Numbered from the stretch's first letter, positions 1-11,452 are shown. The stretch is DNA of 64,000 nt from Stereum hirsutum FP-91666 SS1 (GCF_000264905.1 NW_006763134.1:32277-96276); one strand, 5' to 3'. Made by a program: numbers and translations. Notes: generated from the sequence alone by a model not told the origin.

Positions 1-245
1 CCTCTCCACCCCCTTCTCTAGCTTATATGTACCACAGTACCCACGGGTACCCCTCAGGTACCTACAAGATACCCGTAGACTCATTCTATCCATGAGTACC
101 TGCCCATTGGCAAGTACCTGTATCCATGGATATGGATACCTGTTCCCACGGATGCCACCCCAGATACAGGTGTGGCCTCTGAGGGAACAGGTACTTGTTC
201 CCACGGATACAGGTACTCGCACGGATATAATCGTGGCATGCCCTG
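1..245. repeat. GGTACC-rich dispersed repeat, copy 1
   Basis: This segment is nearly identical to 4261-4505, about 4,260 bases downstream in the same orientation. Both are built from reiterated words such as ACGGGTACC, GGTACCTG and CACGGATACAGGTAC, and both end at GTGGCATGCCCTG. The copy is probably cut by the left edge of the window. No coding content was recognised. The sequence family was not identified. Confidence 0.85.
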
Positions 246-1151
246 GTTCACCGTTTCAATTTCGACTTTGTGTGCTTTGTTTCATGGGGATATACGAGTA
301 AGTAGTGCCGCCGGCAATACTGACGGCAGTACTCCCATAAACCACTTCACGTTAGCGTGTTCATTGCTTCTTCAACACACACTCCTCCAGAGTGAATCAA
401 CGGAAATGAAAGACACCGGAGTCCTCATTTTGTCCTCGGGCGATTGCGAGCCACGAATTGCGTGCTCGTGTCGCGTGGCAAGGATCTCTCGTCATAGAGC
501 GTGATTCGGTGGCATTCAATACCTTGTGTCATTGTCAGGAGGGATCACAATGATTGGGGTTTTCGTTCTCGTGTCCATGCTCGTTTGGAGGTTTGGAGTG
601 AGGTGATTTGCAATGACATGCAAGGTGTGCGTGCATCAGGCGGATTCATGCATTCGTTTAACTGTGTATCGATGGCTTTCCTTGTCGGCTTTGATTCAAT
701 ACATACGACGGAGAGTTTGGTTGGTGCGCATCGGCCACGTTTGCGTGCGCTATTTGGAGCGATTGATGATTGCAGTCAGCTGTGCACACGTAACATACAT
801 TCGACCCACGATCTCGGGCTATGAGATGTACGTCCTGCGCATCTTCGAGGTTTTGGGCTTTTGGTGTGGATGTGTTTTGTGGCTCCAAGTCAGGAGCTCA
901 CAATACAAGATGACAACACGGGAAGGTAGCGATTCACGCGGGTCTTTCGCCAGATAGTTTTCTTGAACGACTTGACGGAACGAGCGATCGTTCCCCAAGC
1001 GAAACTATCTCGAACGCACGTTAATCTTCCCTATTGCCGTTGTATTTACCGTATCCCAATATTCTCTGTCAATCAATATTTTATTTTCATTCATCTTTCT
1101 GTGGTCTTGAAAATATTCCGCTAATCCACCATTATCCCCAATAGTGCCCAG
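246..1151. other. No recognised gene
   Basis: Only short open frames without recognisable protein features are present. A plausible intron end (branch-like CTAAT near 1121-1126, acceptor AG at 1150-1151) precedes the F-box-type gene, so an upstream exon would be expected here. I could not identify one. Confidence 0.4.
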
Positions 1152-2129
1152 TAACCCGACCCGAATGGGTCGACTTCCTCCCCACATCACACCTGCGCAA
1201 CACCTCTCCAACATCCTATGGCTGCTACCCCCTCCTCAGTCCCCCGCCGCTCGCCGCGCCCACAATATTGAGCTACCTCAGCCTCGCGCCAAAGAGCGTG
1301 AATAAGGCGGATACGTTCAAGAATAGTCCGTTGGCACCGAGTGGGATCTGGGAGATGTTGAGGGAGGAGGCGGAGGCATTGAGCGCGGAGGATGAGAAGG
1401 ATGGGGAGGTCAAAGGTGGTGATGCAGAGAGGGAGGGAAAGCGTGTGGAGGATGGTACGGTGGATAGTAGGGGAAAGGCGAAGGAATGTGAGGAGGGGGA
1501 GAATGAGAAGCAAGTCGCAGAGGGTACAGACACTACCGCCGCCACCGAAAAAGTCAGGCCAGTCCAGGAGCCGAGGGACCTCGACTTCCACCACCTTCAG
1601 CTCAGTTTCGAATGGGAATCAGAATGGAAACGTGCTCTGAGCCTCGCGAAGCGTGTGCCGCAGCCTGGGTCTGGCATCGGTATGGGTCCGCTCGGAGCGA
1701 TGCCTGCTGGTGGATTCGGATTGGGCAGGATGGGGCCTGGAGGGCCGGCAGGGGCGATGGGAGGACTAGGGGGTGGATTTGGCAGGATAGGTGGATTGGG
1801 AGCGGGAGCGGGTACGGCAAACCCGCGGGTGCAAGAGAAGGAGACGGTGAGGCCTACCGAAGTGTTCCAGCTGGGAAGCTTGGAGGGAGTCTGGGAGGGG
1901 TTGTTCACCGTGCGTCTTCTTCATTGTTTTATCCTCTTCGTCTCAAGAAAGACACTGATTTTGGTTTTTTCCTGTTTAGTACACGGAATACACAGTGTAC
2001 GCCGTCCTCCTCTCCGGTGCTCCTCCACCCACACTCCTCCGTGCCCTCGTCGCTCGGCATCAACAGACCTGGAAACTCCGTGAATACCACCTCCTCAGTC
2101 CCGAGGTACCGAACGGCAACTCCGGCACC

Positions 2130-2160
<31 letters not shown>

Positions 2161-2741
2161 CGAACAACACCAACACCAACACGCAGAACGTGCCCGATCA
2201 GTACTGCCCGCTATCGATGGGAGACCCGCTGACGGCGTACCTGCCCATGGGGGTGGATATCAGCGTCGTCGGTGGCGGGCAGGAGAGATTGGAGGTGAGG
2301 GAGCCGGGGAGGAGGGAGACATTGGTGTATTACCGCTGTCCTTTACCATCCGTGCCCTCCACAGACGCTCCCACCGCCCCTTCAACATCTAATCCACTCG
2401 CTGCATCCATGACAACGACGACGACCACAACCACCACACAAGACAAACTCGAACCTGTCACGCAACCCACCTATCAGCGCCACGTGCATGAAGTGCTCCT
2501 CACAGGCGAAGGCCACTCCGCATGGGGCCAGTTTAACCTCGTCGGCCGTGTGCGACCATATGACGGGCTCGTAAGCCTGAGTAAAGTGTATCTGGATGGA
2601 GACCGCGGGAAGTGATCGTATCGTGGGTTTTTGGTGGGCAATAAATATGGGAGCTTTACGGGGAGGTGGAGGGATACGGTGTCGCCGGCGGCGGCGCCGG
2701 GCTATGAGGGATGTTTCTTTATGGGGAGGAAGAGGGGGTGA
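1152..2741 (+). pseudogene. F-box-type regulatory protein, 5'-incomplete and with an in-frame TGA
   Basis: Two exons are visible. The first runs from an acceptor at 1150-1151 to about 1910 and encodes a segment containing DTFKNSPLAPSGIWE. The second, from about 1980, ends with the block HSAWGQFNLVGRVRPYDG. From memory this block is the conserved C-terminal region of an agaricomycete F-box protein family (inference, not searched). The frame is cut by TGA at 2613-2615, yet the same frame stays open for 41 more codons with family-like sequence (YRGFLVGN, GRWRDT, GYEGCF) and stops at TGA 2739-2741. The family normally has Trp at the TGA position. No F-box (N-terminal, about 40 residues) could be found upstream. 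A good splice-donor string (GTGAGTAAG) overlaps the terminal stop, so a further exon is possible. The Thr/Asn-rich insert around 2115-2190 is low complexity. It is probably decaying, but read-through or a sequencing error is not excluded. Confidence 0.5.
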
Positions 2742-4084
2742 GTAAGTGTGGAAATCGTGCGTCGTACGTTTGTTGTGAATTTTGTTTTTTGGACTTTTTT
2801 CTTGATTCTTTCTCGTGTTTAAAGGCCTCGCTTTTGATATGGTATGCTGTCTGTCCGAGTCCTTTAATACCCATGATTTGGATTCCTTTCTTGATTACAC
2901 CCTCCCTCTTCCCGGGAGCTGCTTCTCTGTCTGTCTGATATCTCGTTACATCTCTCATCGTTACTCGCTCTCTATTGCTGCTCTTTTCTTGCTTTTCTGT
3001 CACATCATCTATCCGATCTTCTTTTCCTCTCGACTCTCAAACTTAATTCAGGATCTCTGTTCTATAATCCATGTTTTATGATGTGCATTTTTTTGGTTCT
3101 TCATGTCATTTCGTGTCATGTCAATCTGTACATTCCCGGTCTCGTACGTACACACATACATATCGCCTCGTCTTCCGTCGGCGCCCGTGCCCTCCTGAGA
3201 GCCGTTAGGTCATGTTTCTTGATGTAGGTGCACTGTAAGTAGTGTATGAGTATTGTCGATAGTCGATGATGATTGTTTTGTTCATTCGTGAGGTGAAGTA
3301 TCGTAAAGCTCCTCGATGATCGTCGGACTCCAAGTCACTAACCTGCCCGAAAATGGCCTTTTTGCCGTTGAGGACGACGACTTCCCACTCTGTAGGGAGG
3401 CATGGTGCGCTTTTTTTCGCTTCCTGTTTTTGATTTTTTTTTCTTTGCTCTCCTAGGCTCCATATGATCCACCAAGACCCTCTACATCACATTTATGGTC
3501 GGTGCTTGCGTACGCCGTCGACAATTCGACTTTTTGGTTAGGTGGGATCGGGCACAAGCCCCTCCCTCTGATTTTTTTTTCTTTTGACCTGTGTTATTTT
3601 TAAAAGCTGACCGACTCCTCGCACCTAGGGCATCTCATTAAGCCCTCATCAACGTCACTCGGTGATGTATGGAGCTCGCAATGCCAACTTTCAGATTCTT
3701 AGCCCAAAATGGCCTTCCCGAGCCTACATGGCTCTGCAGGTCATTGTTCGTGTAAGAGCCTGTGCTATTGGCTCCAGGAAAGCATATATCGTCCAGTGGT
3801 GAGTGTTTTTTGTACTCTCTACTTGCTTGGCTGGACGCGATGTCTAGGCCTGGTGCTTTATCCCGAGTACTGAAATATGTCCTAGGTCACGGTAGCTGTT
3901 TAGATCACACATCACAGTGATTATCCCTACCCTGTCTCGGGACGCTTCTTTTCTCTTGACGTGAAAGACATTGTTCCTTGGCCTTTTCGATGGAGAACCC
4001 GACAAAACCATCTCAGCGCTGGACGACCGCCATGATGAGAGATGATTGCTCAACGAGGCTGGGACGACATAGCCAGTAATCGTT
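2742..4084. other. No recognised gene
   Basis: Intergenic sequence. T-rich and pyrimidine-rich stretches follow the F-box-type gene, as in fungal 3' regions. I see no conserved protein, structured RNA or clear repeat. Confidence 0.4.
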
Positions 4085-4262
4085 TAAAGAGTTTATGTTT
4101 TCGCTACCGTAAATCTGTTCATTCTCAGTCAATTCCGCGTATATTTCCGATGTTGCGGGGTCAATCGATGCGGACTAATGGCCTTCATCACCTCCCGTAC
4201 TTCGTTTGATGCGATTTGGCCCACCCGTCGTCGAGGACGACAGTATTGACCTGGTGAGTATC
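4085..4262 (-). repeat. Single inverted copy of the 171-base repeat unit
   Basis: Read on the minus strand, this segment matches the units of the tandem array at 6150-7040, including CTCACCAGGTCAAT, the GACGACGGGTGGGCC block, ATCAAAC and TCGATTGACCCCGCAAC. On the plus strand it reads like the same exon-like peptide (AGSID, LMRFGPPVVEDDSIDL) followed by GGTGAGTA, a donor-like string. It lies immediately before copy 2 of the GGTACC-rich repeat. Confidence 0.8.
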
Positions 4263-4505
4263 CCTATACCCCCTTCCCCAGCTCATATTTACCACATTAC
4301 CCACGGGTACCCCTCAGGTACCTTCAAGATACCCGTAGATTATTTCTATCCATGAGTACCTGCCCATTGGCAAGTACCTGTATCCGTGGATATGGATACC
4401 CGTTCCCACGGATGCCACCCCGGATACAGGTGTGGCCTCTGAGGGCACAGGTACTTGTTCCCACGGATACAGGTACTCGCACGGATATAATCGTGGCATG
4501 CCCTG
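4263..4505. repeat. GGTACC-rich dispersed repeat, copy 2
   Basis: Direct repeat of 1-245 with scattered substitutions (for example TATCCATGGA versus TATCCGTGGA). It joins directly to the inverted 171-base unit on its left. Similarity stops at GGCATGCCCTG, where the flanking sequences diverge. Confidence 0.85.
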
Positions 4506-4677
4506 CGACGGACTGAACGAGCGAACACTCAGGGAGTATGGGAGGCTCGATATCTGGCTTCGTAACTTTTGGTTCGATCCCGAGGGGGGGAGCTTCGATA
4601 CGTATACCATCAAAGATAATCTCTGGCCACCGGATTCGGAGTTCTCGACGCTGGCCATGTGCACCAGAGCCAGCAGC

Positions 4678-6024
4678 CTCATTATAATGAGTCACGGTAG
4701 TACCGTGAAATCACATTATAATGAGTAGCGGCAATCCCGTGGGCCCTTGGTGGGCCCCTCATTATAATGAACGCCCCTTGCAGACCTCTGCCTGTACCGG
4801 CCAAATTGGGCCAGCTGTCAATATGTGATATATTATTTCTGCTGTAAATCATAAAAGCAGTATGTTGGACGTCCGAAAAGAGATATAACTGGGTAGATAC
4901 TTTGTGCTCGGAGGTGTGGCACAAGTATGTTCATCCTAGGTGTGGCCCAGCTGTAGTGATTTGGATTTTGGGTGGCCGGGTAGGGTCTAGGGGCGGGTTA
5001 GGGACGGGGTAGGGGTTCCTAGGACCGGGATGGGATGCTGGGATGCTGGATAGGGGGTAGGGAGACATGTAGGGGGTAGTAAAAAATAGGTAGCAGGGTG
5101 GTAGGGTGCTGAATACATGGATTAGGCATGTTTTATGGTAGTTTTGGCTACTAGGGACATTGCTGGGTGTACCGGGACAGTAGTAGGAGCAATAAAAATC
5201 GGGGAAAATCAGGAAATAATAGGATAGGTGCTAGGGTAGGCCTGGCAGGTGCTGGTTGGGGGGTTGTCAGGGGGCGAGGGGGTGTTTTGGGGGTGTTTTT
5301 GTAACTTTGCGAGTTTTGAGATTTAGAACGAATGAATCGCATTGCCGGGTGTCGTTTCGATGGAATCAGCGTATAAAACGTAAATCGGCGATGTGATTTC
5401 GGCGAGATGAAGGAGGCTGATTCTGGCAGTTCTGTCTATTTGACAAACATTTATAAATATACAAGATGATAGAAATCAATTTTTGAAGGAATCGGTCCAT
5501 TTGTTCCAAAGTTATAGCGTAAACGGTCAGGAAGATATTGCCACATCGAGGCTGGAGGGGGTCGATAGGCCAGAACTAGTGATATAACAGTTCGATTAAC
5601 TTGGTTTTTGCTGTCATGGGTAGGCCTACATCACTACTTAATTATGATGGTCACACCAGATGCCAAAATCACGACTGTGGCCTTCATAGTGGTGCCGCGT
5701 CAAGGGGGGGAGGAGGAGAACATCTACCCAAGGGGTAATGCAGAGTTGGAATGGTTGGTGATGTTGGTATTATGATTGGACAACGTAGTTTGACTCTTGG
5801 AAGGACGATTCACGGTGCAACATCAGTCAAAATGCTCCTGCACCAATTGTGGGGCGCTGAATCTAGGATTTATGAAAACAATAAACTGAAATCCCAATTT
5901 GGCCGGTGCTCAAGCAGGCCAAAAGGTCGCTGGTGAGCTGCTCATTATAATGAGGAGGCCCACGGTACTGCCGCTACTCATTATAATGTGATTTCACGGT
6001 AGTACCGTGGCTCATTATAATGAG
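4678..6024. mobile_element. Non-autonomous DNA element with palindrome-rich terminal inverted repeats
   Basis: Both ends carry inverted copies of an about 85-base sequence. The left end starts at the palindrome CTCATTATAATGAG (4678) and the right end finishes with the same palindrome (6011-6024). Each terminal repeat contains two further ATTATAATGAG-type motifs and the block CACGGTA.TACCGTG. The element is 1,347 bases long and has no long open frame, so it resembles a large MITE or a deletion derivative. The trinucleotide AGC flanks both ends and could be a 3-base target duplication, but that short a match may be chance. Transposon superfamily unknown. Confidence 0.75.
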
Positions 6025-6149
6025 AGCTACAGGGACGCCTGTCCATGTTATGTCAGTCTGAATATGAAAAGTATACTGTTCGACTGAAAACCTCGCCCAG
6101 CCGTCATTGCGACACGACTGTGAATTTCTCCATACCTTTATAGGGAAGC

Positions 6150-7040
6150 AGGGGGTACTCACCAGGTCAATACTGTCATTCTCAACAACGGGTGGGCCGA
6201 ATCGCATCAAACCAAGGGCGGGGAGCAATGCGGGACATTGAACCGCGTCGATTGACCCCGCAAAGTTGGAAACATACACGGAATTGGATGAGAACGAGCA
6301 CATTTACGACAGAAGGTAGGAGGGGGCACTCACCAGGTCAATGTTGTCGTTCTCGACGACAAATGGGCTGAATTGCGTCAATTAAAGTATGGGAGGCGAT
6401 GCGGGACATCAACACGGGTCGATCGACCCCGCAACGTTGTAAACGTACGCGGAATTGAGTGAGAACGAGCACATTTACGATAGGAGGAAGCTGAGAGGGT
6501 ACTCACCAGGTCATTACCGCCGTTCTCGATGACGGTCGGGCCAAATCACATCAAACCAAGTACTGGAGGCAATGCGGGACATCAACACGCGTCGATTGAC
6601 CCCGCAACGTTGTAAACGTACACGGAATTGAGTGAGAACGAAGCAATCTACGATAGAAGGTAGCAGGGGGTACTCACCAGGTCAATGTCCTCGTTCTCGA
6701 CGACGGGTGGGCTGAATCACATCAAACCAAGTGCAGGAGGTGATGCGCGACATTGATCCTCTTCGATTGACCCTGTAACGTCGGAAACGTACGCGGTATT
6801 GGATGAGAACGAGCAAATTTACGATAAGAATGGGAGGGAGGTACTTACCAGGTTAATGTTGTCATTCTCGACAACAGGTGGGCCAAATCACGTCAAACCA
6901 AGTACAGGAGGCGATGCGGGGCATTAATCCGCGTCGATTGACCCTGCAACATTGGAAATGTACGCGGAATTGGGTGAGAACAAGCAAATTTACGATAAGA
7001 GTGGGAGGGAGGTACTCACCAGGTCAGTACCATCATTCCC
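6150..7040. repeat. 171-base tandem array, about five units
   Basis: The string ACCAGGT recurs at about 6161, 6332, 6505, 6676, 6847 and 7018, giving periods of 171, 173, 171, 171 and 171. Each unit also carries TCGATTGACCC.GCAAC, TGAGAACGAGCA and TTTACGA. On the minus strand each unit looks like a short exon of about 48 codons ending in GACCTG followed by GTGAGT. In most units the frame is damaged. Units diverge moderately, so the array is not very recent. Confidence 0.85.
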
Positions 7041-7244
7041 AACAATGAACACACCAAATCTCTTCAACAAAGTACCAATAGATATAGAAACCAGTGCCTA
7101 GAATGAGCATCGCCACTATGGACAGAAACACGACGTGTCAACTCTGTCGATGGTGGTGTGTGCTCGGAGAAGAGTGAGGAGAGACTCGGATGTGCCAGCA
7201 AAGCATCATTGGATGCACGTCTGGCCTGCGGCAAATTCTGACGC

Positions 7245-7410
7245 GATATGGCAGGTACTCTCCCACGGGTACCTGTGGGACCTGAAGCGCTACCTGTATC
7301 CGTGCAGCCACCCGTGGGAACGAGTATCTATATCCACGGATACAGGTACCCGATGGTGTGCCTTACGAGTATCTGTTGCAGGTACTCACGGGTCCTGGTA
7401 CTCGTGGCAT
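7245..7410. repeat. GGTACC-rich dispersed repeat, copy 3 (diverged, partial)
   Basis: Contains the same words as copies 1 and 2 (CACGGGTACCTG, CCGTGGGAACGAG, CACGGATACAGGTACC) and again ends at GTGGCATGCCCTG. It joins directly to the truncated 5' side of the transposase remnant, which suggests it landed in or recombined with that element. Confidence 0.65.
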
Positions 7411-9140
7411 GCCCTGTTGCAGCCTATGTTGCCGACTACCTGGAACAGTGTCTTGTCACCTGCGCCAAACCTGGTACTTGCCCAAAGTGTCGTTGCCCTT
7501 CATCTGATCTCCAGAATCCTCATCCATACGAGCATCGTTTACCAACTTGGACAATTAACATTATGGATACAGCTCGGAAAGAGTCAGCCACACGCTCCAA
7601 GTACTGGGAGAAGACTCAGGCCCAAGATTTATCGGGTGGCATATATGATCCATTCTGGCGCGACCTCCCCTACGCCAATATTCATCTCTCCACCACTCCA
7701 GATGTTCTCCACCAGCTCTATCAGGGCGTCTTTGCTCACATCCTTACCTGGGCCACTGACATCCTTGGGCCCAAAGAGCTTGATCATCGCATCCGCACCC
7801 TTCCTCCTTTCCATGGTACATGCCACTTCAAGAAGGGCATATCTGCTCTTTCTCAGATCTCTGGCAGCGAATGAAAAGATATGGCCAAGATTATCCTAGC
7901 CTGTCTGGTTGGTCGCATATCTAACCAAGCTCTTCTGGCCTTTCGTTCAATTCTCGACTTCATCTACCTTGCCCAGTACCCCACTCATAATGCCGAGACC
8001 CTGAGCTATATGAAGGATGCTCTTGCCACCTTTCAAAAACACAAGGACGTCTTTATCAAACTCGGCATACGCGAACATCTCAATATACCCAAGTTCCACT
8101 CCCTCTTACATTATATTGAATCTATATGTCTCTTTGGCACTACCGACAACTACAATACCGAAATGTTTGAACGCCTCCACATCGACTACGCTAAAAAAGC
8201 CTGGCGATCCACTAATCATTGTGATGAACGTCCCCAGATGGTCCGTTGGCTCGAGCGCCGAGAGAAGATGGCCACTTACGAACGTTACATCAAACACCAC
8301 ATTCCTTCCACATTCCTCACCGACATCTCTTCTTCCTCTCATGATCATACTGGCACTAGCGAGATCACCATCAAAGGTACTCCAGATGTACCCAGCGCCT
8401 CAATCAAGTCAATCGAAGCCACACATTCAGCTCCAGGTTTCGAACGGGCTTTGAAGGAGTTCATAAATAAGCACAGTTTTCAGCGTACCTCTCAAAAGGA
8501 CATTGCTATAAAGAGTCTTCCCTTTGATTCAGTGAAGCTTTACTATGCCTTCACTATGTCACGAGTAGAGCTGGGCCATGCAGAGGTTCTTGGCACGTCT
8601 TTGGATACCGAGGTTGTGAAAGCAAAGCCACATACAGGTAAATAAGCTTCTCGTTTTGACACTGTGATAGTACTCAATTCTCCAGAGGCTGAAGCTACTG
8701 GAGTCGAAGGTTTGTAATCTTCTAATATATGCTATGCGTGTCAGAAAAGTTCAGCTAATTGTATTGGCACAGGTACAAGAGCAGGGCGCCTCAAGGCTAT
8801 ATTCCAGTTACCTTCCACCATATACGGTGTTCCTGCTCACTGGCCTGGTTCCAGTAAGGGCACCTTGGCGTATGTTGAGTGGTATACTAAATTTACTCCC
8901 GCTGCTGATAAATATCATAAGATGTATAGTTTGAGTATTTCACCTCACAGAACTGATGGCACAAGACAGGGTACTATTATTCCGCTCTCCCAGATACGCC
9001 AGGCTTGCCATCTTACTCCACATTTTGATCGTCACCTTACTATTCCTAGAACATGGACTACTGATACTATACTTGACTCATCTACTCATTTTTGGTTGAA
9101 CAATTGGTCATCTCTGTACACATATCAAACACTGTGGTAG
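7411..9140 (+). pseudogene. Plavaka-type (CACTA-related) transposase, 5'-truncated with an internal stop
   Basis: The remaining protein matches, from memory, the middle and C-terminal parts of Plavaka transposases. Visible blocks are PDVLHQLYQGVFAHI, HFKKGI, IREHLNIPKFHSLLHYIE, the ERLHIDYAKKAWRSTN block, and the C-terminal LAYVEWYTKF and QACHLTPHF regions. Exons: 7411-8637, 8686-8709 and 8773-9140, with introns of 48 and 63 bases whose removal restores a continuous frame. A single in-frame TGA at 7872-7874 interrupts an otherwise open frame just after the HFKKGI block. The N-terminal half, including the zinc-finger region usual for these proteins, is missing and is replaced by the GGTACC-rich repeat. 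The element is therefore inactive as written. Confidence 0.85.
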
Positions 9141-9142
9141 AT

Positions 9143-9411
9143 TACTGTACTATTTCGACCGTAGGCCATGGTCACACATCACAGCGGGCATATGGCATGG
9201 CCTAAACACCTTTTGTCACAGGTCACAGGCCCTCTGAGGCATTATTTATTCGTTTTTTTGTCCGGGCTTCGCCCAAAACGGTAATTTACCTGCCTTTTAA
9301 GGCAAGTCGGTCACAAATTTTTGGGGCCGATGGCCTATTTACACCCATGGCCTAAGTGCCACCCTTGTCACAGGTCACACCCCGCTGGCCTACGGTCGAA
9401 ATAGTACAGTA
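9143..9411. mobile_element. MITE with TACTGTACTATTTCGACC ends, copy 1
   Basis: A 269-base element with a perfect terminal inverted repeat of about 26 bases, starting TACTGTACTATTTCGACC and ending in its reverse complement. It lies immediately after the transposase stop codon. A near-identical copy is at 11453-11721. If the outermost TA is a target duplication, a Tc1/mariner-like insertion is possible; this is not settled. Confidence 0.85.
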
Positions 9412-10061
9412 TTGCTATGTAGTGCATGTTTTCATACGCTGTCCAGTCAATGTGTTGTGCTTCCCCGTTGACCCTCAGGCTTCTATGGGAGCTATACCGG
9501 CTATCATTTCTGGTCCCTGAAATCCAGCAACCTATGACAGACAGGCACCGGCTATCAACACAGCCAAATTCAAAATAGGAAAGTGTGCTTCTATATAGCA
9601 AAAACGTAATTTCCTGATGCACCTGTGAACTTGTGGTCGTAAAAGTACATTATGACGGTCATTCACAGTTTTCCAACATACTGTTGGTTCCCTGTCCCCA
9701 CACCCCGCTGAACCGAACACTTTTAGGGGGACTGTCCCCCCCTCTGGGTCTTCCAACGAACAGCTAGGGGGGACATGTCCATAATTCAATAAAACTAATA
9801 ATTATAATAAATATGCATGAAAAATATTCAGATTGTTGTTTCTGTGCCTTTTTGGCTGGAAATTGGCTGAAAATTGTATGCATTAGCATGACAAAATCCC
9901 AGAGCACTCTGATATCGGTATAAAATTCTCATCCAGACCCTGCAATAATATTTTTGTGGCCAACACATCGAACAGGGGGACAGATGTGTGGCGCAGAGCC
10001 GGCAAACTCCGTGAATTTGAAATCGAACATTAGGTCGAAAAAGTACAGTACCTTGAGACTG

Positions 10062-10310
10062 TACTGTACTTTTTCGACCAACTGTTCGTCACGCATCACG
10101 CGGAGTGCGTCGGCGAACAGATTGGGTCTCGGGGTTACACATACATGGGGGTTCACGAACAGGAAATTATGACCGATTTGCCCTGAAAATCGCCAAAAAT
10201 TCAATTTTTGGCCCAAATACAAATAATCTCGCCTGTTCGTCACGCGTGGCCCAGCAGTGGTCATGGCTGACATAATTCTCCTACGAACAGTTGGTCGAAA
10301 AAGTACAGTA
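10062..10310. mobile_element. MITE with TACTGTACTTTTTCGACC ends
   Basis: A 249-base element with perfect inverted ends of about 28 bases (TACTGTACTTTTTCGACCAA at the left, its reverse complement at the right). The termini resemble the 9143 and 11453 MITEs, but the interior differs. A solo right-end-like sequence (GGTCGAAAAAGTACAGTA) at about 10033-10050 suggests an older neighbouring insertion. Confidence 0.8.
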
Positions 10311-10320
10311 TTTCGTGTTC

Positions 10321-10376
10321 TGAGGTCTCGATGGAGGACATCGGCGGATGGGACGTGGACTGTTGAGCTGGACGAG
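10321..10376. pseudogene. Rearranged two-piece fragment of the MAP kinase gene
   Basis: 10321-10348 matches 16571-16598 with one mismatch (the kinase exon encoding SADVLHRDL). 10349-10376 matches about 16934-16960 with one mismatch (the exon encoding [10 protein letters not shown]). In the kinase gene these pieces are 335 bases apart; here they abut. The fragment begins 10 bases after the end of the 10062-10310 MITE. It cannot encode a kinase. Confidence 0.8.
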
Positions 10377-10526
10377 ATTGTTCATGGGTTGTGAGTATAT
10401 AGGAACAACGCCGCAGTTGCTCAAGGCGGACATGGTACTTTTATAAGTAACTTGGCCGTGGTTATTTAAATCACTTACAGTAACTCCGACGACGGAGCTT
10501 GAATATGTGCACTGTGGAAGATGGAT

Positions 10527-10615
10527 AGGGTGAAATTCAGCCCAATTTAAGGTGAATTTCATGTTTCACCCAATTTTCGGTGACCGCCGCTATGCCGGCA
10601 GACGGCTTCATTGAA
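10527..10615. repeat. GGGTGAA/TTCACCC inverted-repeat cluster
   Basis: Starts with AGGGTGAAATTCAG and ends with TGAAATTCACCC, so the two ends can pair. Similar words recur at 11890-12075. It may be a very small MITE or an end of a larger element; evidence is limited to these motifs. Confidence 0.45.
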
Positions 10616-11452
10616 ATTCACCCAAACTTTACAGAGAGCAACAAGCCTCTTGAAAATCAAAATAAATTCAGATAGGAATATGGTAGAGCATATCTGCTGT
10701 ATGGCAGACTCCGTCTACGTCAGAACCGTGCAATGTGCGGTGAATCGAGACGAAGCACTGCGAAGGACAGTGGCCACAAAGTAGAGCAGAGTGGCGTAGC
10801 CTGTGGGGCTGATGACATCATAGTCACGTCTTGCTTCCACTCGACTCCCAGATCACTTTGCTCTCTCTCTTAGTCTCTACCACCACCACCACCTCTGGGT
10901 TTTCATCAACATCGGACGCGACTTACTTTGCTTTGAGCCAGAATGTGGCTAGATCTCTGGTTGCCGCTCACGCTTCTTGAGTCTCTATAGCTTGCCTTGC
11001 CGGCCTCTGTTTGGCTCTCGAGACTTGACATTTGCTTTGCCGCTGACAAGGAACACGATTGGACGGCCGCTTCAGTAACGATTGGGAAAGGGTCTGTTGG
11101 AAATTGTCGGAGACGTGGATTTTACGGTCCCCTGAAAGGTGCAGTCGTTCTCTATTCCATTCTTTCTTCTATCGGGAGCACCATGTGGTTCATAGTTTTA
11201 TATGAGGTATGCACTTGTCACGCCGCCTGCCTCCCTCGGTGAGCGTGATTCTTATGACCTCTCTGTTGGTTGTATACTGATCTGGCTTGATGTACTCGCT
11301 GACCTTGACAGCTCCCAACTTTCGTTCACCTCTCATATCATTTTTGCCATTCTCTCTCTCTCCCTGCATCCCCTCAATAGAGTCCTATCTTGCTGTTCAG
11401 CTTTCATGGAGGGTGAAGCCACGGATAGGGCACAGGTGAAGCTTCTCAGTAC
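10616..11452. other. No recognised gene
   Basis: Sequence between repeat elements. There are short open frames and pyrimidine-rich runs, but no protein features were recognised. Confidence 0.35.
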
